Assembly (NCBI RefSeq): GCF_000413055.1
Contig: NZ_KE332518.1
Coordinates: 1,179,583-1,243,582, forward strand
Length of the DNA stretch: 64,000 nt
Direction of reading: 5' to 3'
From: Treponema maltophilum ATCC 51939
GTDB taxonomy: Bacteria; Spirochaetota; Spirochaetia; Treponematales; Treponemataceae
Below the pieces are notes generated by a model, which saw only the letters and a list, made by a program, of their open reading frames with translations, was not told the DNA's origin and searched no databases. This document shows positions 17,824 to 27,563 of this stretch, in pieces. The number at the start of each line of letters is the position of its first letter. Position 1 is the stretch's first letter. The position numbers and the translations under genes are program-made.

Positions 17824-18675
17824 ATGACGGAGATTTTCGAAAAGCTCAAAGATTTACAGGATATTTTGGCGGAAAAATATGCGATTCAGCGCGAAATTGA
17901 AGAAGCGCCGAAAAAACTTTTTTCGCAGGACGAACTGCTCGCGCGTTTGAAAAAAGAATTCATCGAAAAAAATGCGAATTATGAAGAGCTGAGAAAAAAA
18001 GTCGTTCAGCTGAAAACCGAATTGGCCGAAGCCGAAGCCGCCCGTGAAAAAGGCGAAAAAGGCATGGACAATATTACCTCGCACCGCGAATACGAAGTGC
18101 TCGAAAAAGAAATCCGCGACGCGGCCGAAGCCGAGCAAAATATCCGCAAAGAACTGCAAAAGCAGGAAAAACTGCTTGCCGAGCAAAACGAAAGTCTTAA
18201 ACAGGACGAACAGCTCATCGCCGTTCAGGAAAGCGAATTGAACGCCGGAAAAGCCTCGCTGGACAAAGAAACGGCCGGCATGCAAAAAAAACTCGACAAA
18301 TTGGCAAAGCAGGAAGCGAAAATCGTTCCGGGAATCGATCCCGAAATTATTTTTAAATTCGAGCGCATTATAAAAAGCAAAAACACCGGCATTGTTGCCG
18401 TCAAAGGAAACGTATGCGACGGCTGCCACATGATTTTGCCGGCCCAATTCGCAAACAAGGTCAGAGGCGGCGACGACATTAATTTTTGTCCGTATTGCAG
18501 CCGTATTTTGTACTATCAGGAAGCGGAAGACGATGAATACTTCCACCTCGACGATACGGGCAGTCTTGCCGATTTTGAAGACGACTTTGACGACGACGGC
18601 GAAGACGAAGACTCCGATTCCGGCGAATTGTCGGCCGACCGCGAAACGTTAAAAGAATTGGGGTATGAAGAGTAA
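17824..18675 (+). CDS. coiled-coil C4-type zinc-ribbon protein
   Basis: 283 aa. Residues about 10-165 form a long coiled coil rich in Glu, Lys and Gln. A C4 zinc ribbon follows (CDGCHMILP near residue 200 and FCPYCSRIL near 225), then a very acidic Asp/Glu tail. This is the architecture of the DUF164/CT398-like family, found next to rnpB or flagellar genes in several bacteria and suspected to be a nucleic-acid-binding or chaperone-like protein; the role is not settled. It ends 6 nt before the RNase P RNA region. Confidence 0.8.
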   Translation: MTEIFEKLKDLQDILAEKYAIQREIEEAPKKLFSQDELLARLKKEFIEKNANYEELRKKVVQLKTELAEAEAAREKGEKGMDNITSHREYEVLEKEIRDAAEAEQNIRKELQKQEKLLAEQNESLKQDEQLIAVQESELNAGKASLDKETAGMQKKLDKLAKQEAKIVPGIDPEIIFKFERIIKSKNTGIVAVKGNVCDGCHMILPAQFANKVRGGDDINFCPYCSRILYYQEAEDDEYFHLDDTGSLADFEDDFDDDGEDEDSDSGELSADRETLKELGYEE

Positions 18676-18681
18676 TTTTTA

Positions 18682-19034
18682 AAGAAGAGGCGTAACCGCA
18701 GGTAGCGATACTTGAGGAAAGTCCGGGCTCCTTCGGAAAGGATGCCGGCTAACGGCCGGGGTGCCGGCGTACGGGCGAAAGTCCGCAGGCAGGCATACAG
18801 ACAGCGCAGCAGAAAATAAACCGCCCGCAAAGCGGGTAAGGGTGAAAAGGCGGGGTAAGAGCCCACCGGGTATGCGGCAACGCATACCGCATTGCAAGCC
18901 TCATCCGGAGCAAGGTCAAGCGGTAACTGATTATTCCGAATCGATAGTTACAGGTAGACCGCACAAAATGCGGGGCAATTCGCATTGCAGACAGATGGTT
19001 ACGGATTACAGAACCCGGCTTATACTCTTCTTTT
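18682..19034 (+). ncRNA. rnpB: RNase P RNA (bacterial type A)
   Basis: Catalytic RNA that trims tRNA 5' leaders. Universal landmarks are visible: GAGGAAAGTCCGGGCTCC at about 18713-18730, AAACCGCCCG, AAGGGTGAAAAGGCGGGGTAAGAGCCCACC, GGAGCAAGG, and near the 3' end ACAGAACCCGGCTTAT. The two ends, AAGAAGAG (18682-18689) and CTCTTCTT (19025-19032), pair as helix P1, and a T run follows as the terminator. These set the approximate limits. An open frame runs through part of this RNA and was not treated as coding. Confidence 0.96.
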
Positions 19035-19048
19035 TTTTCGGGTGGGGA

Positions 19049-19999
19049 ATGATGGAAGAAAGATACACGGTAACAGTAAAAAGAAAAACGAAACTTCCGC
19101 GTATTGCCGCCGTTTCGGCCGCTTCCGTCGTATTCTGCCTGATTGTTTTTTTTACGGTACGTTCGATTGTAAAGAACGCTTCGCGCACACCCGTTTCCGC
19201 CGAATTGGAGCGGCTTTGGCGGGCAAACGATTATCCGGCCGTGTATGAACTTGCCGGTACCGTACTGGCAGAAACGCCCTTTCAAAACCGCGCATTGACG
19301 TACCGCGGCTATGCGTCGTTTTTTTTGGCGCTTTCCCAAACAGACCCGCAGCAAGCGCAGGAATACATCGATACGGCAATCAATTCCCTCCGATTATCTC
19401 TTATGAACGCCAAAAAAAGCCTCAAGCCTCAGCTTTCATACATGCTCGGAAAAGCGTATTTTCATAAAAACGTGCTTTCGGCCTATCATTATTACGCGGA
19501 CTCGGCCGTACGGTATTTGACAGACGCCCTCGCTTCGGGGTACACTGCTGATGACATATATGAATATTTGGGCTTAAGCTACGCGGATTTGGGTATGACA
19601 AACGAAAGCATCGCGGCCTTTACCGAAGCGTTATCGTCGAACGGATCGGACACTTTGCTTTTGGCCATTGCCCGCCAATATTATAAAAACGGTCAAAGCG
19701 AAGCGGCAAAACCTTATTTGTACCGGATAAAAAATACCAGTACCGATGAAGTATTTGTGCTTACCTGCGCCCAGCTTTTAGGCGATATTTATATCAGTGA
19801 ACAAAATTTTGAAGACGCGAAAGCGGAATTTGAAGCGATTTTAAAAAAAGATCCGAATGCGGCCGATGCGTACTACGGTTTGGGACTCGTGTATGAGCAT
19901 GAAGGCGATTTGATAAAAGCCCGCTCGTATTGGCGAAAAGCCTTAAAAGCTCAGGTAAATCATTCGGGAGCTTTGGAAAAAATGGATTCAAAAAGATAA
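19049..19999 (+). CDS. membrane-anchored TPR protein
   Basis: 316 aa. N-terminal cytoplasmic basic stretch, one membrane segment (residues about 20-38), then tetratricopeptide-like repeats, clearest at DDIYEYLGLSYADLGMTNES and NAADAYYGLGLVYEHEGDLI with the typical G-A-P spacing. The start is ATG 19049 or 19052, just after GGTGGGG; the frame is open upstream through rnpB but that is not coding. It lies between rnpB and mreB, so a scaffold role in cell-wall or envelope assembly is plausible but only inferred from position. Confidence 0.8.
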   Translation: MMEERYTVTVKRKTKLPRIAAVSAASVVFCLIVFFTVRSIVKNASRTPVSAELERLWRANDYPAVYELAGTVLAETPFQNRALTYRGYASFFLALSQTDPQQAQEYIDTAINSLRLSLMNAKKSLKPQLSYMLGKAYFHKNVLSAYHYYADSAVRYLTDALASGYTADDIYEYLGLSYADLGMTNESIAAFTEALSSNGSDTLLLAIARQYYKNGQSEAAKPYLYRIKNTSTDEVFVLTCAQLLGDIYISEQNFEDAKAEFEAILKKDPNAADAYYGLGLVYEHEGDLIKARSYWRKALKAQVNHSGALEKMDSKR

Positions 20000-20009
20000 C
20001 GGAGGGAAA

Positions 20010-21047
20010 ATGAGCTTTTTAGACAGATTTACGACATATATCGGCATGGATTTGGGTACCTGCAACACATTGATTTACGTGCCCGGCAGGAATATCGTAG
20101 TAAACGAACCTTCCGTTGTTGCCGTTGAGCGCGGAACAAAGCGCATCGTTGCCGTCGGTGCCGAAGCCAAGCGCATGCTGTGGAAAACGCCCGGCGACAT
20201 TACCGCGATACGCCCGCTTGCCGACGGCGTCATCGCCGATATGGACAGTACCGAAAAAATGATACGCTATTTTGTGTCCAAAACCATTCCCAAGCACCGT
20301 CTTATCAAATCGATTAAAATGAAAATTGGCATTCCCACTTGCATTACCGAAGTGGAAAGCCGCGCCGTTATAGAAGCCGCAATGAAAGCCGGCGCAAAAG
20401 AAGTGAGCATTATCGAAGAATCGCGCGCAGCGGCCATCGGAGCGGGCATTCCCATCCACGAACCTGCCGGACACATGGTGTGCGACATCGGCGGGGGAAC
20501 TACCGAAGTGTCCGTTATTTCGCTGAACGGCATGGTCGTTTCGAACGCAATCAGAATCGGCGGCGACGAATTCGACGAAGCGATTATAAAACATGTGCGA
20601 AGCGTTCACAGTTTGGTTATCGGGCAGCAAACGGCCGAGCGTTTAAAGATAGAAATCGGCAATGCGTCGCCCGATAAAAACATCGAAAAAATGGAAATCA
20701 AGGGTACCGACGCGATTACCGGCTTGCCGCGCCGTTTGGAAATAGATTCGGTTGAAGTGCGCGAAGCTTTAAAAGAGCCGACCAATCAAATCGTCGAAGA
20801 AATAAAGCTTACGCTGGGAAAAACGCCGCCGGAACTTGCCGCGGATATCGTTGAACGCGGAATCGTTATGACCGGAGGCGGCTCGCTTTTAAAGGGCCTT
20901 CCCAAGCTTATTTCGAAAGAAACCGGCGTTCCCGTTATTTTAGTGGACCATCCGCTTGAATGCGTTGCGATAGGAGCGGGCCGTTCGTTCGAAATATTCA
21001 AAGACATGTCGACCGACCAAAGCATTTACGACAGCTTAAACGCGTAA
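20010..21047 (+). CDS. mreB: rod-shape actin homologue MreB
   Basis: Actin-like ATPase that positions the lateral wall synthesis machinery. 345 aa, the normal size. Phosphate-1 loop IGMDLGTCNTLIY, connecting EESRAAAIGAGIP, phosphate-2 CDIGGGTTEVSVIS, adenosine motif MTGGGSLLKGL, and the late VAIGAGR. First of the five-gene mreB-mreC-mreD-mrdA-rodA cluster. GGAGGG ribosome site 6-9 nt before the ATG. Confidence 0.97.
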   Translation: MSFLDRFTTYIGMDLGTCNTLIYVPGRNIVVNEPSVVAVERGTKRIVAVGAEAKRMLWKTPGDITAIRPLADGVIADMDSTEKMIRYFVSKTIPKHRLIKSIKMKIGIPTCITEVESRAVIEAAMKAGAKEVSIIEESRAAAIGAGIPIHEPAGHMVCDIGGGTTEVSVISLNGMVVSNAIRIGGDEFDEAIIKHVRSVHSLVIGQQTAERLKIEIGNASPDKNIEKMEIKGTDAITGLPRRLEIDSVEVREALKEPTNQIVEEIKLTLGKTPPELAADIVERGIVMTGGGSLLKGLPKLISKETGVPVILVDHPLECVAIGAGRSFEIFKDMSTDQSIYDSLNA

Positions 21048-21065
21048 AGAGCCGCAGATGCGATT

Positions 21066-21935
21066 ATGAGCGCCCGCAAACTTACGTATACGTTTAAATT
21101 TTCCCTTGTCTTGCTTGCGGTTTTATTCATCGTATCCGCTTTAATACTGGGACTGTCTACCGGCAATTTTATCGTCGATTTTAAGCAAACGGGATTTTCC
21201 GTCGTTTCAACGGCTCAAAAAGGATTGAATTCGGCCGTCAACGGCATAAAAGATACCGTCAGCGCCATAAACGAACTTTCCAATTTAAAAAAAGAATACG
21301 AAGAACTGACCGAAAAACTTAAAAACTACGAATACATGCAGCGTACGAACGCCGAAATCCGCAAAGAAAACGAACGTTTAAACACGCTGCTCAATTTTTC
21401 GCAGCAATACGAATACGGCAATCTTCCCGCGCGCATCATCGGCCGGGATGCCGACAATCTGTATACGGCCATTACCATCGGCAAAGGAAGCAAACACGGC
21501 GTTAAAAAAAACATGCCGGTTATTGCCGTACAGCAGGGGCGCGTCGGTCTTGTCGGAAAAATCGTTACCGTCGGAACATATACGAGCATGATTATGCCGA
21601 TATACGACCTGCAGTGCAGCGTATCGGCGCGCATTCAGCACACGCGCGATCTGGGTTTGATAAACGGCGGGGGATCGCCGGACGCTCCGCTCGAAATGAA
21701 TTACATCAAAAAGCGGGTTTTGGACCAACTGCAATTCGGCGACATTATCGTTACCTCGGGTGAAAACGGTAATTATCTTCGCGAAATTCCCATCGGAACC
21801 ATACATTCGGTTTCCGTCGTCGATTACGATACATCGCTGCTTATTTCGGTTACTCCGATTGTGGATTTTTCCCGCTTGGAAGAAGTTATCATTGTGAATA
21901 CGGCCGAAAAAAAAGGTGAAGGGGAGGAGCAATGA
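21066..21935 (+). CDS. mreC: rod-shape protein MreC
   Basis: Bitopic inner-membrane protein linking MreB to the periplasmic PBP2/RodA complex. 289 aa: membrane segment at residues about 12-32, coiled coil at about 70-115 (ELTEKLKNYEYMQRTNAEIRKE region), then the beta-barrel MreC domain with IIGRD, VKKNMPVIAVQQGRVGLVGKI and GDIIVTSGENG. Ends with an overlap of 4 nt with mreD. Confidence 0.94.
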   Translation: MSARKLTYTFKFSLVLLAVLFIVSALILGLSTGNFIVDFKQTGFSVVSTAQKGLNSAVNGIKDTVSAINELSNLKKEYEELTEKLKNYEYMQRTNAEIRKENERLNTLLNFSQQYEYGNLPARIIGRDADNLYTAITIGKGSKHGVKKNMPVIAVQQGRVGLVGKIVTVGTYTSMIMPIYDLQCSVSARIQHTRDLGLINGGGSPDAPLEMNYIKKRVLDQLQFGDIIVTSGENGNYLREIPIGTIHSVSVVDYDTSLLISVTPIVDFSRLEEVIIVNTAEKKGEGEEQ

Positions 21936-22441
21936 AACGCTTTTTCGCTTTTTTTGCGCTGATTGCCGTCGTTTTGCTCATCCAAACGGCCGTGCTCTCC
22001 AATTGGTACGCACTGCCGGTCGTTCCCGATATTTTGCTGCTTGCGGTTTTGTACATCGGTTTTCATAACGGAAGCGCTACAGGCGAAGTTTCCGGATTTT
22101 GTTCCGGCCTTTTGCTGGATTTTTTGAGCGCCTCGCCTTTGGGACTTAACGCGATGGTGCGCACGGTTATGGGATTTTTCGGGGGGCTTTTGTACCGCAA
22201 CGTCGAAACCGGCGGCATCGCGATTCCGGCCGTACTCGGTTTTACCGCCACAATCGCAAAAGCACTTATTATACGCTTTATTTCATTTTTTTACCCGGGG
22301 AGCGTTTTAACCTATTCGCTTTTTTCTCCGGTATTTTGGTACGAATGCGCCCTTAACGCTTTGTGCGCGCCGATTTTGTTTTGGGTTTTATCGTTTTTTA
22401 CGATCCTGTCAAAAGACTTTTCTACGGAGAACATGCAATAA
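21932..22441 (+). CDS. mreD: rod-shape protein MreD
   Basis: Small integral membrane protein of the elongation complex. 169 aa with about five to six hydrophobic segments and the MreD-type PDILLLAVLYIGF and SGFCSGLLLDFLS (equivalent to the usual GFxxGLLxD). Start overlaps mreC by 4 nt; the stop overlaps the mrdA start by 1 nt, so translation is coupled through the cluster. Confidence 0.92.
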   Translation: MKRFFAFFALIAVVLLIQTAVLSNWYALPVVPDILLLAVLYIGFHNGSATGEVSGFCSGLLLDFLSASPLGLNAMVRTVMGFFGGLLYRNVETGGIAIPAVLGFTATIAKALIIRFISFFYPGSVLTYSLFSPVFWYECALNALCAPILFWVLSFFTILSKDFSTENMQ

Positions 22442-24333
22442 TGCAGGTTACCAATCGTTCTTTCGATCTTAAAAACCGTCCGGGCAGCGCAAAAAAGAAA
22501 AATTACGTCACCTTGGCGTTTGCACTCGTAATTACGGCAACCTTTGCCGTGTATACTTTAAAACTTTTTTCCATGCAGGTAATCGAGGGGACGCAATACC
22601 GAAAACAGTCGCGCACGATTTCTCAGCAAGTCAGAGTGATTCCCGCCCAGCGCGGGGAAATCTTCGACCGGAATGCAACCGTGCCCATGGTTATAAACAA
22701 CGACTCGTTCGCGATAGACATAACGCTCGGCAATATTCCGCCCGAAAAACAGGACAGCGTGTTTGCCCGCCTTGCCGGCTATTTGAATATAAAAAAAACG
22801 GACATAGACGCGAAAGTTGCCGGTTACAAAAAGAATTCCTATACGGCGATAGAAATACAGTCGAATGTGCCGTTTCCGATTATATCGAATATAGCCGAAA
22901 ACAGTTTCGACTTGCCCGGCGTAAGCTGGCGCTCAAAACCCATACGCAATTACGTTGAAACGGGATCCGTATCGCATATTGTCGGCTATGTCGGCGATAT
23001 TACCAAAGAAGAATTAAAAGAACTGTACAATAAGGGTTATACGAATACGAGCATTATCGGAAAAACGGGAATCGAAAAAGAGTACGACGAATTGCTGCAG
23101 GGCAAAAACGGAACGGAATCGCGCACGGTCGACGCAAAAGGCCGCCTTATAGCCGAAAAGCCCGTTATAAAGCCTCCGGTGAGCGGACGTGATTTGATTT
23201 TAACGGTCGACACACGAATCCAAAAACTTGCCGAACAAGCGCTCGGCGAGCGGGTAGGGGCGGTTGTTGTTTTAAAACCTTCAAATGGCGAAATTCTTGC
23301 GATGGTTTCGTATCCGTATTTCGATCCGAACATATTTAATGCGAACAATGCCGCCGCTTTTAAACTGCTTGCGGATGACAGTCGAAAACCGCTTATAAAT
23401 CGCGCGGTAAATGCCGTATATCCACCCGCATCCACATTTAAAACAATTATGACAATCGCGCTTTTGGCCGAAGGCAATCTGCCGCCCGATAAAAAAATCG
23501 AGTGTAAGGGTATTATGGACTACGGCGACCGAAAATTCCACTGCCACGTCAAGCCCCCGGGACACGGTTTTATGGACTTAAAACATGCCCTTGCGCAGTC
23601 ATGCAACATATACTTTTGGACCGCCGGGCGCGACTATTTGGGAGTCGACAAAATTTCGTTTTATGCAACCGAATTCGGCTTAGGCAAAAAATTGGGAATC
23701 GATTTGCCGGTTTCCGAAACGGGATTTATTCCGACCGCGCAATGGAAAGAGCGGCGCTATCACGAAAAATGGCTCGGCGGCGATACGATGAGTATGTCGA
23801 TAGGGCAGGGCTACACGCTCGTAACGCCGCTGCATATTGCAAACGTTATGGCAATGTTTGTAAACGAAGGAACCATCTATAAACCGCATTTGTTAAAAGA
23901 AGTTCGGGACCCGGTTACGCAGGAAATCGTGCAACGCGTAAAGCCCGAAGTTCTGCACCGTGCCGATATCGATAAAAACGTGTGGAAAACCATGCAGGAA
24001 TATTTGCGCTTTATGGTTACAAACGGTTCGGCGCAAGTCGTCTTAATGCGCAACAAAGCCGTCGATATTGCCGGAAAGACGGGAACGGCGGAAGTAAACG
24101 GTTTCGATAAAAGCTGGCACTCGTGGTTTGTCGGCTACGGTCCGTACGGCGCGGCACCGGAAGATACGGTTGTCGTGTGCGTACTCGTTGAAGCCGTCAA
24201 CCCATGGGAATGGTGGGCCCCTTATGCATCGACCATTCTTTTCCAAGGCATCTTCGCCAATCAAACATACGACGAAGCTTTGGATGCCCTGCATTTCAGA
24301 TACCTAGTAAAACCGTCCGGCAGGCAGGAATAA
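22441..24333 (+). CDS. mrdA: penicillin-binding protein 2 (elongation transpeptidase)
   Basis: Transpeptidase that crosslinks peptidoglycan during elongation with RodA. 630 aa from the ATG at 22441; the longer open frame is an artefact overlapping mreD. Membrane anchor at residues 22-44, PBP dimerisation domain (RGEIFDRN near 71), then the penicillin-binding domain with Ser331 and Lys334 in STFK, SCN at 386-388 and KTG at 545-547. All catalytic motifs are intact. Confidence 0.96.
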   Translation: MQVTNRSFDLKNRPGSAKKKNYVTLAFALVITATFAVYTLKLFSMQVIEGTQYRKQSRTISQQVRVIPAQRGEIFDRNATVPMVINNDSFAIDITLGNIPPEKQDSVFARLAGYLNIKKTDIDAKVAGYKKNSYTAIEIQSNVPFPIISNIAENSFDLPGVSWRSKPIRNYVETGSVSHIVGYVGDITKEELKELYNKGYTNTSIIGKTGIEKEYDELLQGKNGTESRTVDAKGRLIAEKPVIKPPVSGRDLILTVDTRIQKLAEQALGERVGAVVVLKPSNGEILAMVSYPYFDPNIFNANNAAAFKLLADDSRKPLINRAVNAVYPPASTFKTIMTIALLAEGNLPPDKKIECKGIMDYGDRKFHCHVKPPGHGFMDLKHALAQSCNIYFWTAGRDYLGVDKISFYATEFGLGKKLGIDLPVSETGFIPTAQWKERRYHEKWLGGDTMSMSIGQGYTLVTPLHIANVMAMFVNEGTIYKPHLLKEVRDPVTQEIVQRVKPEVLHRADIDKNVWKTMQEYLRFMVTNGSAQVVLMRNKAVDIAGKTGTAEVNGFDKSWHSWFVGYGPYGAAPEDTVVVCVLVEAVNPWEWWAPYASTILFQGIFANQTYDEALDALHFRYLVKPSGRQE

Positions 24334-24343
24334 GAGGAAACCC

Positions 24344-25651
24344 ATGAAATTCCGTGTTTTCGAAATGTTCGACTATATTTTGCTCATATGCGTATTTTTG
24401 CTCATACTGATGGGAATACTGTTCGTGTATTCTTCAGGTGTCAACTCCGAACAGATTTCGATATCAAACGAATATATCAAGCAGATAATATTCGCCGGTA
24501 CGGGCTTACCCATTATGATATTTTTTGCCGTTTTTGATTACCGCCGTCTTGAGCGCTTCGTAATGCCGGCATTTTTAGTCTTTCTCGTTATTTTAGCATA
24601 TACCATGCTTTTCGGCAGATTCGTCAACGGCGCGCGCAGCTGGATCGGCATAGGCAGCTTCGGCATTCAACCTTCCGAATTCGGAAAAATCGTTTACATT
24701 ATGTTTTTCGCCCGCTATCTTGAACGTTCCGAAAACACGCCGCCTTTTAAACGCCTTTTACTGAGTTTTGTAATCGTGGCGGCTCCCGCCTTGCTTATTC
24801 TTATGCAGCCCGATATGGGAACAGCAAGCGTGTATTTTCCCGTATTTATCGGCATGCTGTTTGCCGCAGGAATTCCGGCAGCATATTTGGGTTTCATTAT
24901 ACTGACCGGTGTATTGGCCATCGTATTTACGGTTATACCGGTGTGGCAGACATCGATTTTGCAAAAATCGATTGCCTTTTTAAACATATTTACCGACAGT
25001 CACCTGCGCATTATCGTTATTATAACGCTTTCGGTTGTCAGCCTTATCGGAATCATCGGTTATTTGTTTTATAAAAACAAATATTATTATGTTATTACAT
25101 GGCTTTCGGGAAGCTTTTTAACAGCCTTTGTCGGTTCCATTATGAGTAGCAAGGTTCTCAAAGATTATCAGATAAAGCGCTTGATTGTCTTTCTAAACCC
25201 GTACACGGATCCGCTCGGTTCCGGCTGGAACATCATTCAGTCCAGAATCGCAATAGGTTCCGGCGGCATTGCCGGGCAGGGATTTTTAAAAGGAACGCAA
25301 AGCCATTACCGATTTTTGCCGCAGCAAAGCACGGATTTTATTTTCAGTATTTTATCCGAAGAAGCCGGTTTCATCGGAAGTTTATTCGTATTCGTGCTTT
25401 TTTTGATTATCCTTTTGCGCACCGTATTTATCATCAGAAATACTAAAAACGGCTTCGGCTATTATATCGCCGTCGGTATACTGGTTATGTTTTTTTTCCA
25501 TTTTGTCGTCAACGTCGGCATGGTTATGGGCATTATGCCGATAACCGGAATCCCGCTGCTGTTTTTATCATACGGCGGCTCATCGCTGTGGACATCAATG
25601 TGGGCGATCGGTCTGCTCATGAGCATAAATTACCGCCGTCTGGATTTTTAA
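24344..25651 (+). CDS. rodA: peptidoglycan glycosyltransferase RodA (SEDS family)
   Basis: Multispanning SEDS enzyme that polymerises lipid II during elongation, partner of PBP2. 435 aa with about ten to eleven hydrophobic segments and the family motifs GARSWIGIGSFGIQPSEFGK, LMQPDMGTA, GSGGIAGQGFLKGTQSHYRFLPQQSTDFIFS and the final GIPLLFLSYGGSS. It is longer than many RodA proteins because of an extra hydrophobic stretch around residues 215-265. Last gene of the morphogenesis cluster; no clear terminator is seen in the following 250 nt, which hold no gene. Confidence 0.95.
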   Translation: MKFRVFEMFDYILLICVFLLILMGILFVYSSGVNSEQISISNEYIKQIIFAGTGLPIMIFFAVFDYRRLERFVMPAFLVFLVILAYTMLFGRFVNGARSWIGIGSFGIQPSEFGKIVYIMFFARYLERSENTPPFKRLLLSFVIVAAPALLILMQPDMGTASVYFPVFIGMLFAAGIPAAYLGFIILTGVLAIVFTVIPVWQTSILQKSIAFLNIFTDSHLRIIVIITLSVVSLIGIIGYLFYKNKYYYVITWLSGSFLTAFVGSIMSSKVLKDYQIKRLIVFLNPYTDPLGSGWNIIQSRIAIGSGGIAGQGFLKGTQSHYRFLPQQSTDFIFSILSEEAGFIGSLFVFVLFLIILLRTVFIIRNTKNGFGYYIAVGILVMFFFHFVVNVGMVMGIMPITGIPLLFLSYGGSSLWTSMWAIGLLMSINYRRLDF

Positions 25652-25899
25652 ACGACGAGATTTAGATACCTACCGCAAAGCAATATTGAAAAATACCGCC
25701 CCTGATTCGGCCGCATTTTATTGTTCATTAGCTTGCCTGATTCATCCATCAGAGAAAATACTACCTGCTATTTACTTCCTATAATGTGTATTCTGTCTAC
25801 TAATAAGCAAAATTTCAATATTGGCGTGCTTTAATTATTTACAAACAACGACTCGCCCTCGATCCGGAAACGGTCGGCGCAAAAGCCGAAAATCATAAA

Positions 25900-26532
25900 T
25901 TATGCTTTATTATTTTGCCTATTTATGCAGTTTTCCCAATCTTTTTTGCCTTGCTCAAGATTCGTCCACACAAAGGCGTTCATACCGAGCTTTAACGCGG
26001 CATCGATATTTTGCTGCACATCGTCAAAAAAGACCGTTTCTTCAGGCGTAACGCCGAGACCTTTTAAACATGTCTTATAGATTTCCGGTTCGGGCTTTAT
26101 GAGCTTTACACGGCACGAAAAACATGCGTAATCGGCGGCGGTAAACGGCGGAATATCTTTTTCGTACGCATCCAAAAACTCATACGGCATATTGGATAAA
26201 ATACCGAGCTTATACCCCGCTTTTTGAACGCCGAGCGCCCATTTACACACATCGTCGTGTACGGGCCGCCAGCTTTCCAAGTCTATGCGGGCAATCTTTT
26301 GCATTAACGCCGTATCGGCGGCAACTTTTGAAAAACCTGCCCCGTCCAGCAGTCTGCGGTACATTTCGGCTCCGCCGATTACGCCGCGGTCGAAATCAAA
26401 GCGGTACTTATCATATACGCTGCGAAAAATATCGGCGCTCACGCCGGTCAGTTTTTCCATTTCCACGGCACAATCGCCCGTATTCGCCTTAGAAATAACG
26501 TTTCCGTAATCCAAAATCAATGCACGTATCAT
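25900..26532 (-). CDS. HAD-superfamily phosphatase (subfamily IA, YihX-like)
   Basis: 210 aa. HAD motif I is LILDYGNV (Asp8, with Gly-Asn after Tyr rather than the usual DxD, as in YihX-like sugar-phosphate phosphatases), motif II LGILSNMP, motif III Lys in KLIKPEPEIY and motif IV FFDDVQQNI. A helical cap lies between motifs I and II. Likely a cytoplasmic sugar-phosphate or nucleotide phosphatase; the substrate cannot be named. Monocistronic. A TAAGCT box ends 6 nt before the ATG with no ribosome site, another possible leaderless start. Confidence 0.8.
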   Translation of the reverse strand: MIRALILDYGNVISKANTGDCAVEMEKLTGVSADIFRSVYDKYRFDFDRGVIGGAEMYRRLLDGAGFSKVAADTALMQKIARIDLESWRPVHDDVCKWALGVQKAGYKLGILSNMPYEFLDAYEKDIPPFTAADYACFSCRVKLIKPEPEIYKTCLKGLGVTPEETVFFDDVQQNIDAALKLGMNAFVWTNLEQGKKDWENCINRQNNKA

Positions 26533-26595
26533 CTTTACAGCTTAACGTATATTTACATTAAAGTACAGAGGCCTTCATCAAAGCAAAATTCTTTT

Positions 26596-27549
26596 TTACG
26601 GTTTTCGTGCCGCAACATATCCTGCAAAGCACCAGCCTTCCGTGCCGTCCTGTAAGCGTACCCTCACCCACTGCGCCGTTATGCCGTCAATCGTTTCTTT
26701 CCGGCCGACTTCAATAATATTCATGGCACTGTCTTTCTTCGCCGTATACAGTTTCTTCCCGCTTAAAGATGAACTTTCCCGTATATTCAGATTATCCGTT
26801 GCATAAAACACTGTCTTATCAAGCGGGAGCTGTATATCAAATAGATTTTGTATGGAGATAAAAAGCGTATCATAATAATCTAAAAACTTAAGCAGCCAAG
26901 CAGGAAGCCGTCCGGAACGGACTTCAAATTGAGATATAAATTGTTCTTCTTTTCCCGAAATAAATTCCCATATATTTGTCTGCTCATCTTTCTTAAAATA
27001 TTCCGGAAAACAAGACTCCGTTTCCGAATTCAAATCATAACAAAACAGCTTTATAAATGAGATATGATTTTCCCCGTTAAGAAAAGCGCATTCTATGCAA
27101 TACACTTGCGGCCACGAAATACTTCCCAAGCGAAGAAAACTTAGTGATATTTCTCCGATAATCTTATTATTATATCTTATCTTTCTGTAAAGCAGGACAT
27201 TCATGTTAGAATACACTTCTTGGCACTCATCAAAAAGAACATATTCACTTTGTGACATATCATTTAACAACCCTACAATATTTTCTCTTGTAATATATCC
27301 TTGTGTATTATACGGTTCGATAAGATGAGCTCTGTTATTTTTATCACGTTCAACAAAAATTGATCCCGCAAAAAAATTATTACGTACTTTATCAGGTATA
27401 TCCTTTATCGCAATATCATAAACTTTATAAGTATAAAAGTTTTTAGGGATAAGAGAGGCTATATCGTTCTCATCAATAACGGGCACCTGCGGATACAAAA
27501 ATGCTGAAAATAAAAATAATAAAAATATATACAGCGCTCTCTTTTTCAT
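26596..27549 (-). CDS. secreted protein with C-terminal bacterial SH3 domain
   Basis: 317 aa. Signal peptide MKKRALYIFLLFLFSAFLYP, then a region of about 210 residues of unknown fold. It ends in a bacterial SH3 (SH3_3-like) domain at residues about 245-315: ATDNLNIRESSS, then WVRVRLQDGTEGWCFAGYV. Such SH3 domains often bind peptidoglycan or protein partners in the periplasm. It follows the 291-aa gene by 14 nt on the same strand, so the two form an operon. Base composition is AT-richer than the housekeeping block. Confidence 0.72.
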   Translation of the reverse strand: MKKRALYIFLLFLFSAFLYPQVPVIDENDIASLIPKNFYTYKVYDIAIKDIPDKVRNNFFAGSIFVERDKNNRAHLIEPYNTQGYITRENIVGLLNDMSQSEYVLFDECQEVYSNMNVLLYRKIRYNNKIIGEISLSFLRLGSISWPQVYCIECAFLNGENHISFIKLFCYDLNSETESCFPEYFKKDEQTNIWEFISGKEEQFISQFEVRSGRLPAWLLKFLDYYDTLFISIQNLFDIQLPLDKTVFYATDNLNIRESSSLSGKKLYTAKKDSAMNIIEVGRKETIDGITAQWVRVRLQDGTEGWCFAGYVAARKP

Positions 27550-27563
27550 ACCGGATTCATCCG

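Noticed and set aside
17854-18546. 230-codon open frame antisense to the zinc-ribbon gene
   Set aside because: Phe-rich shadow of the Glu/Lys-rich coiled coil on the other strand.
18761-19048. N-terminal extension of the TPR gene across the RNase P RNA
   Set aside because: The DNA is clearly rnpB by its conserved core; the membrane anchor and ribosome site support the ATG at 19049.
25652-25899. A small gene or terminator between rodA and the HAD gene
   Set aside because: No convincing frame or hairpin with a T run; only a 5-bp TCGGC/GCCGA stem was seen.
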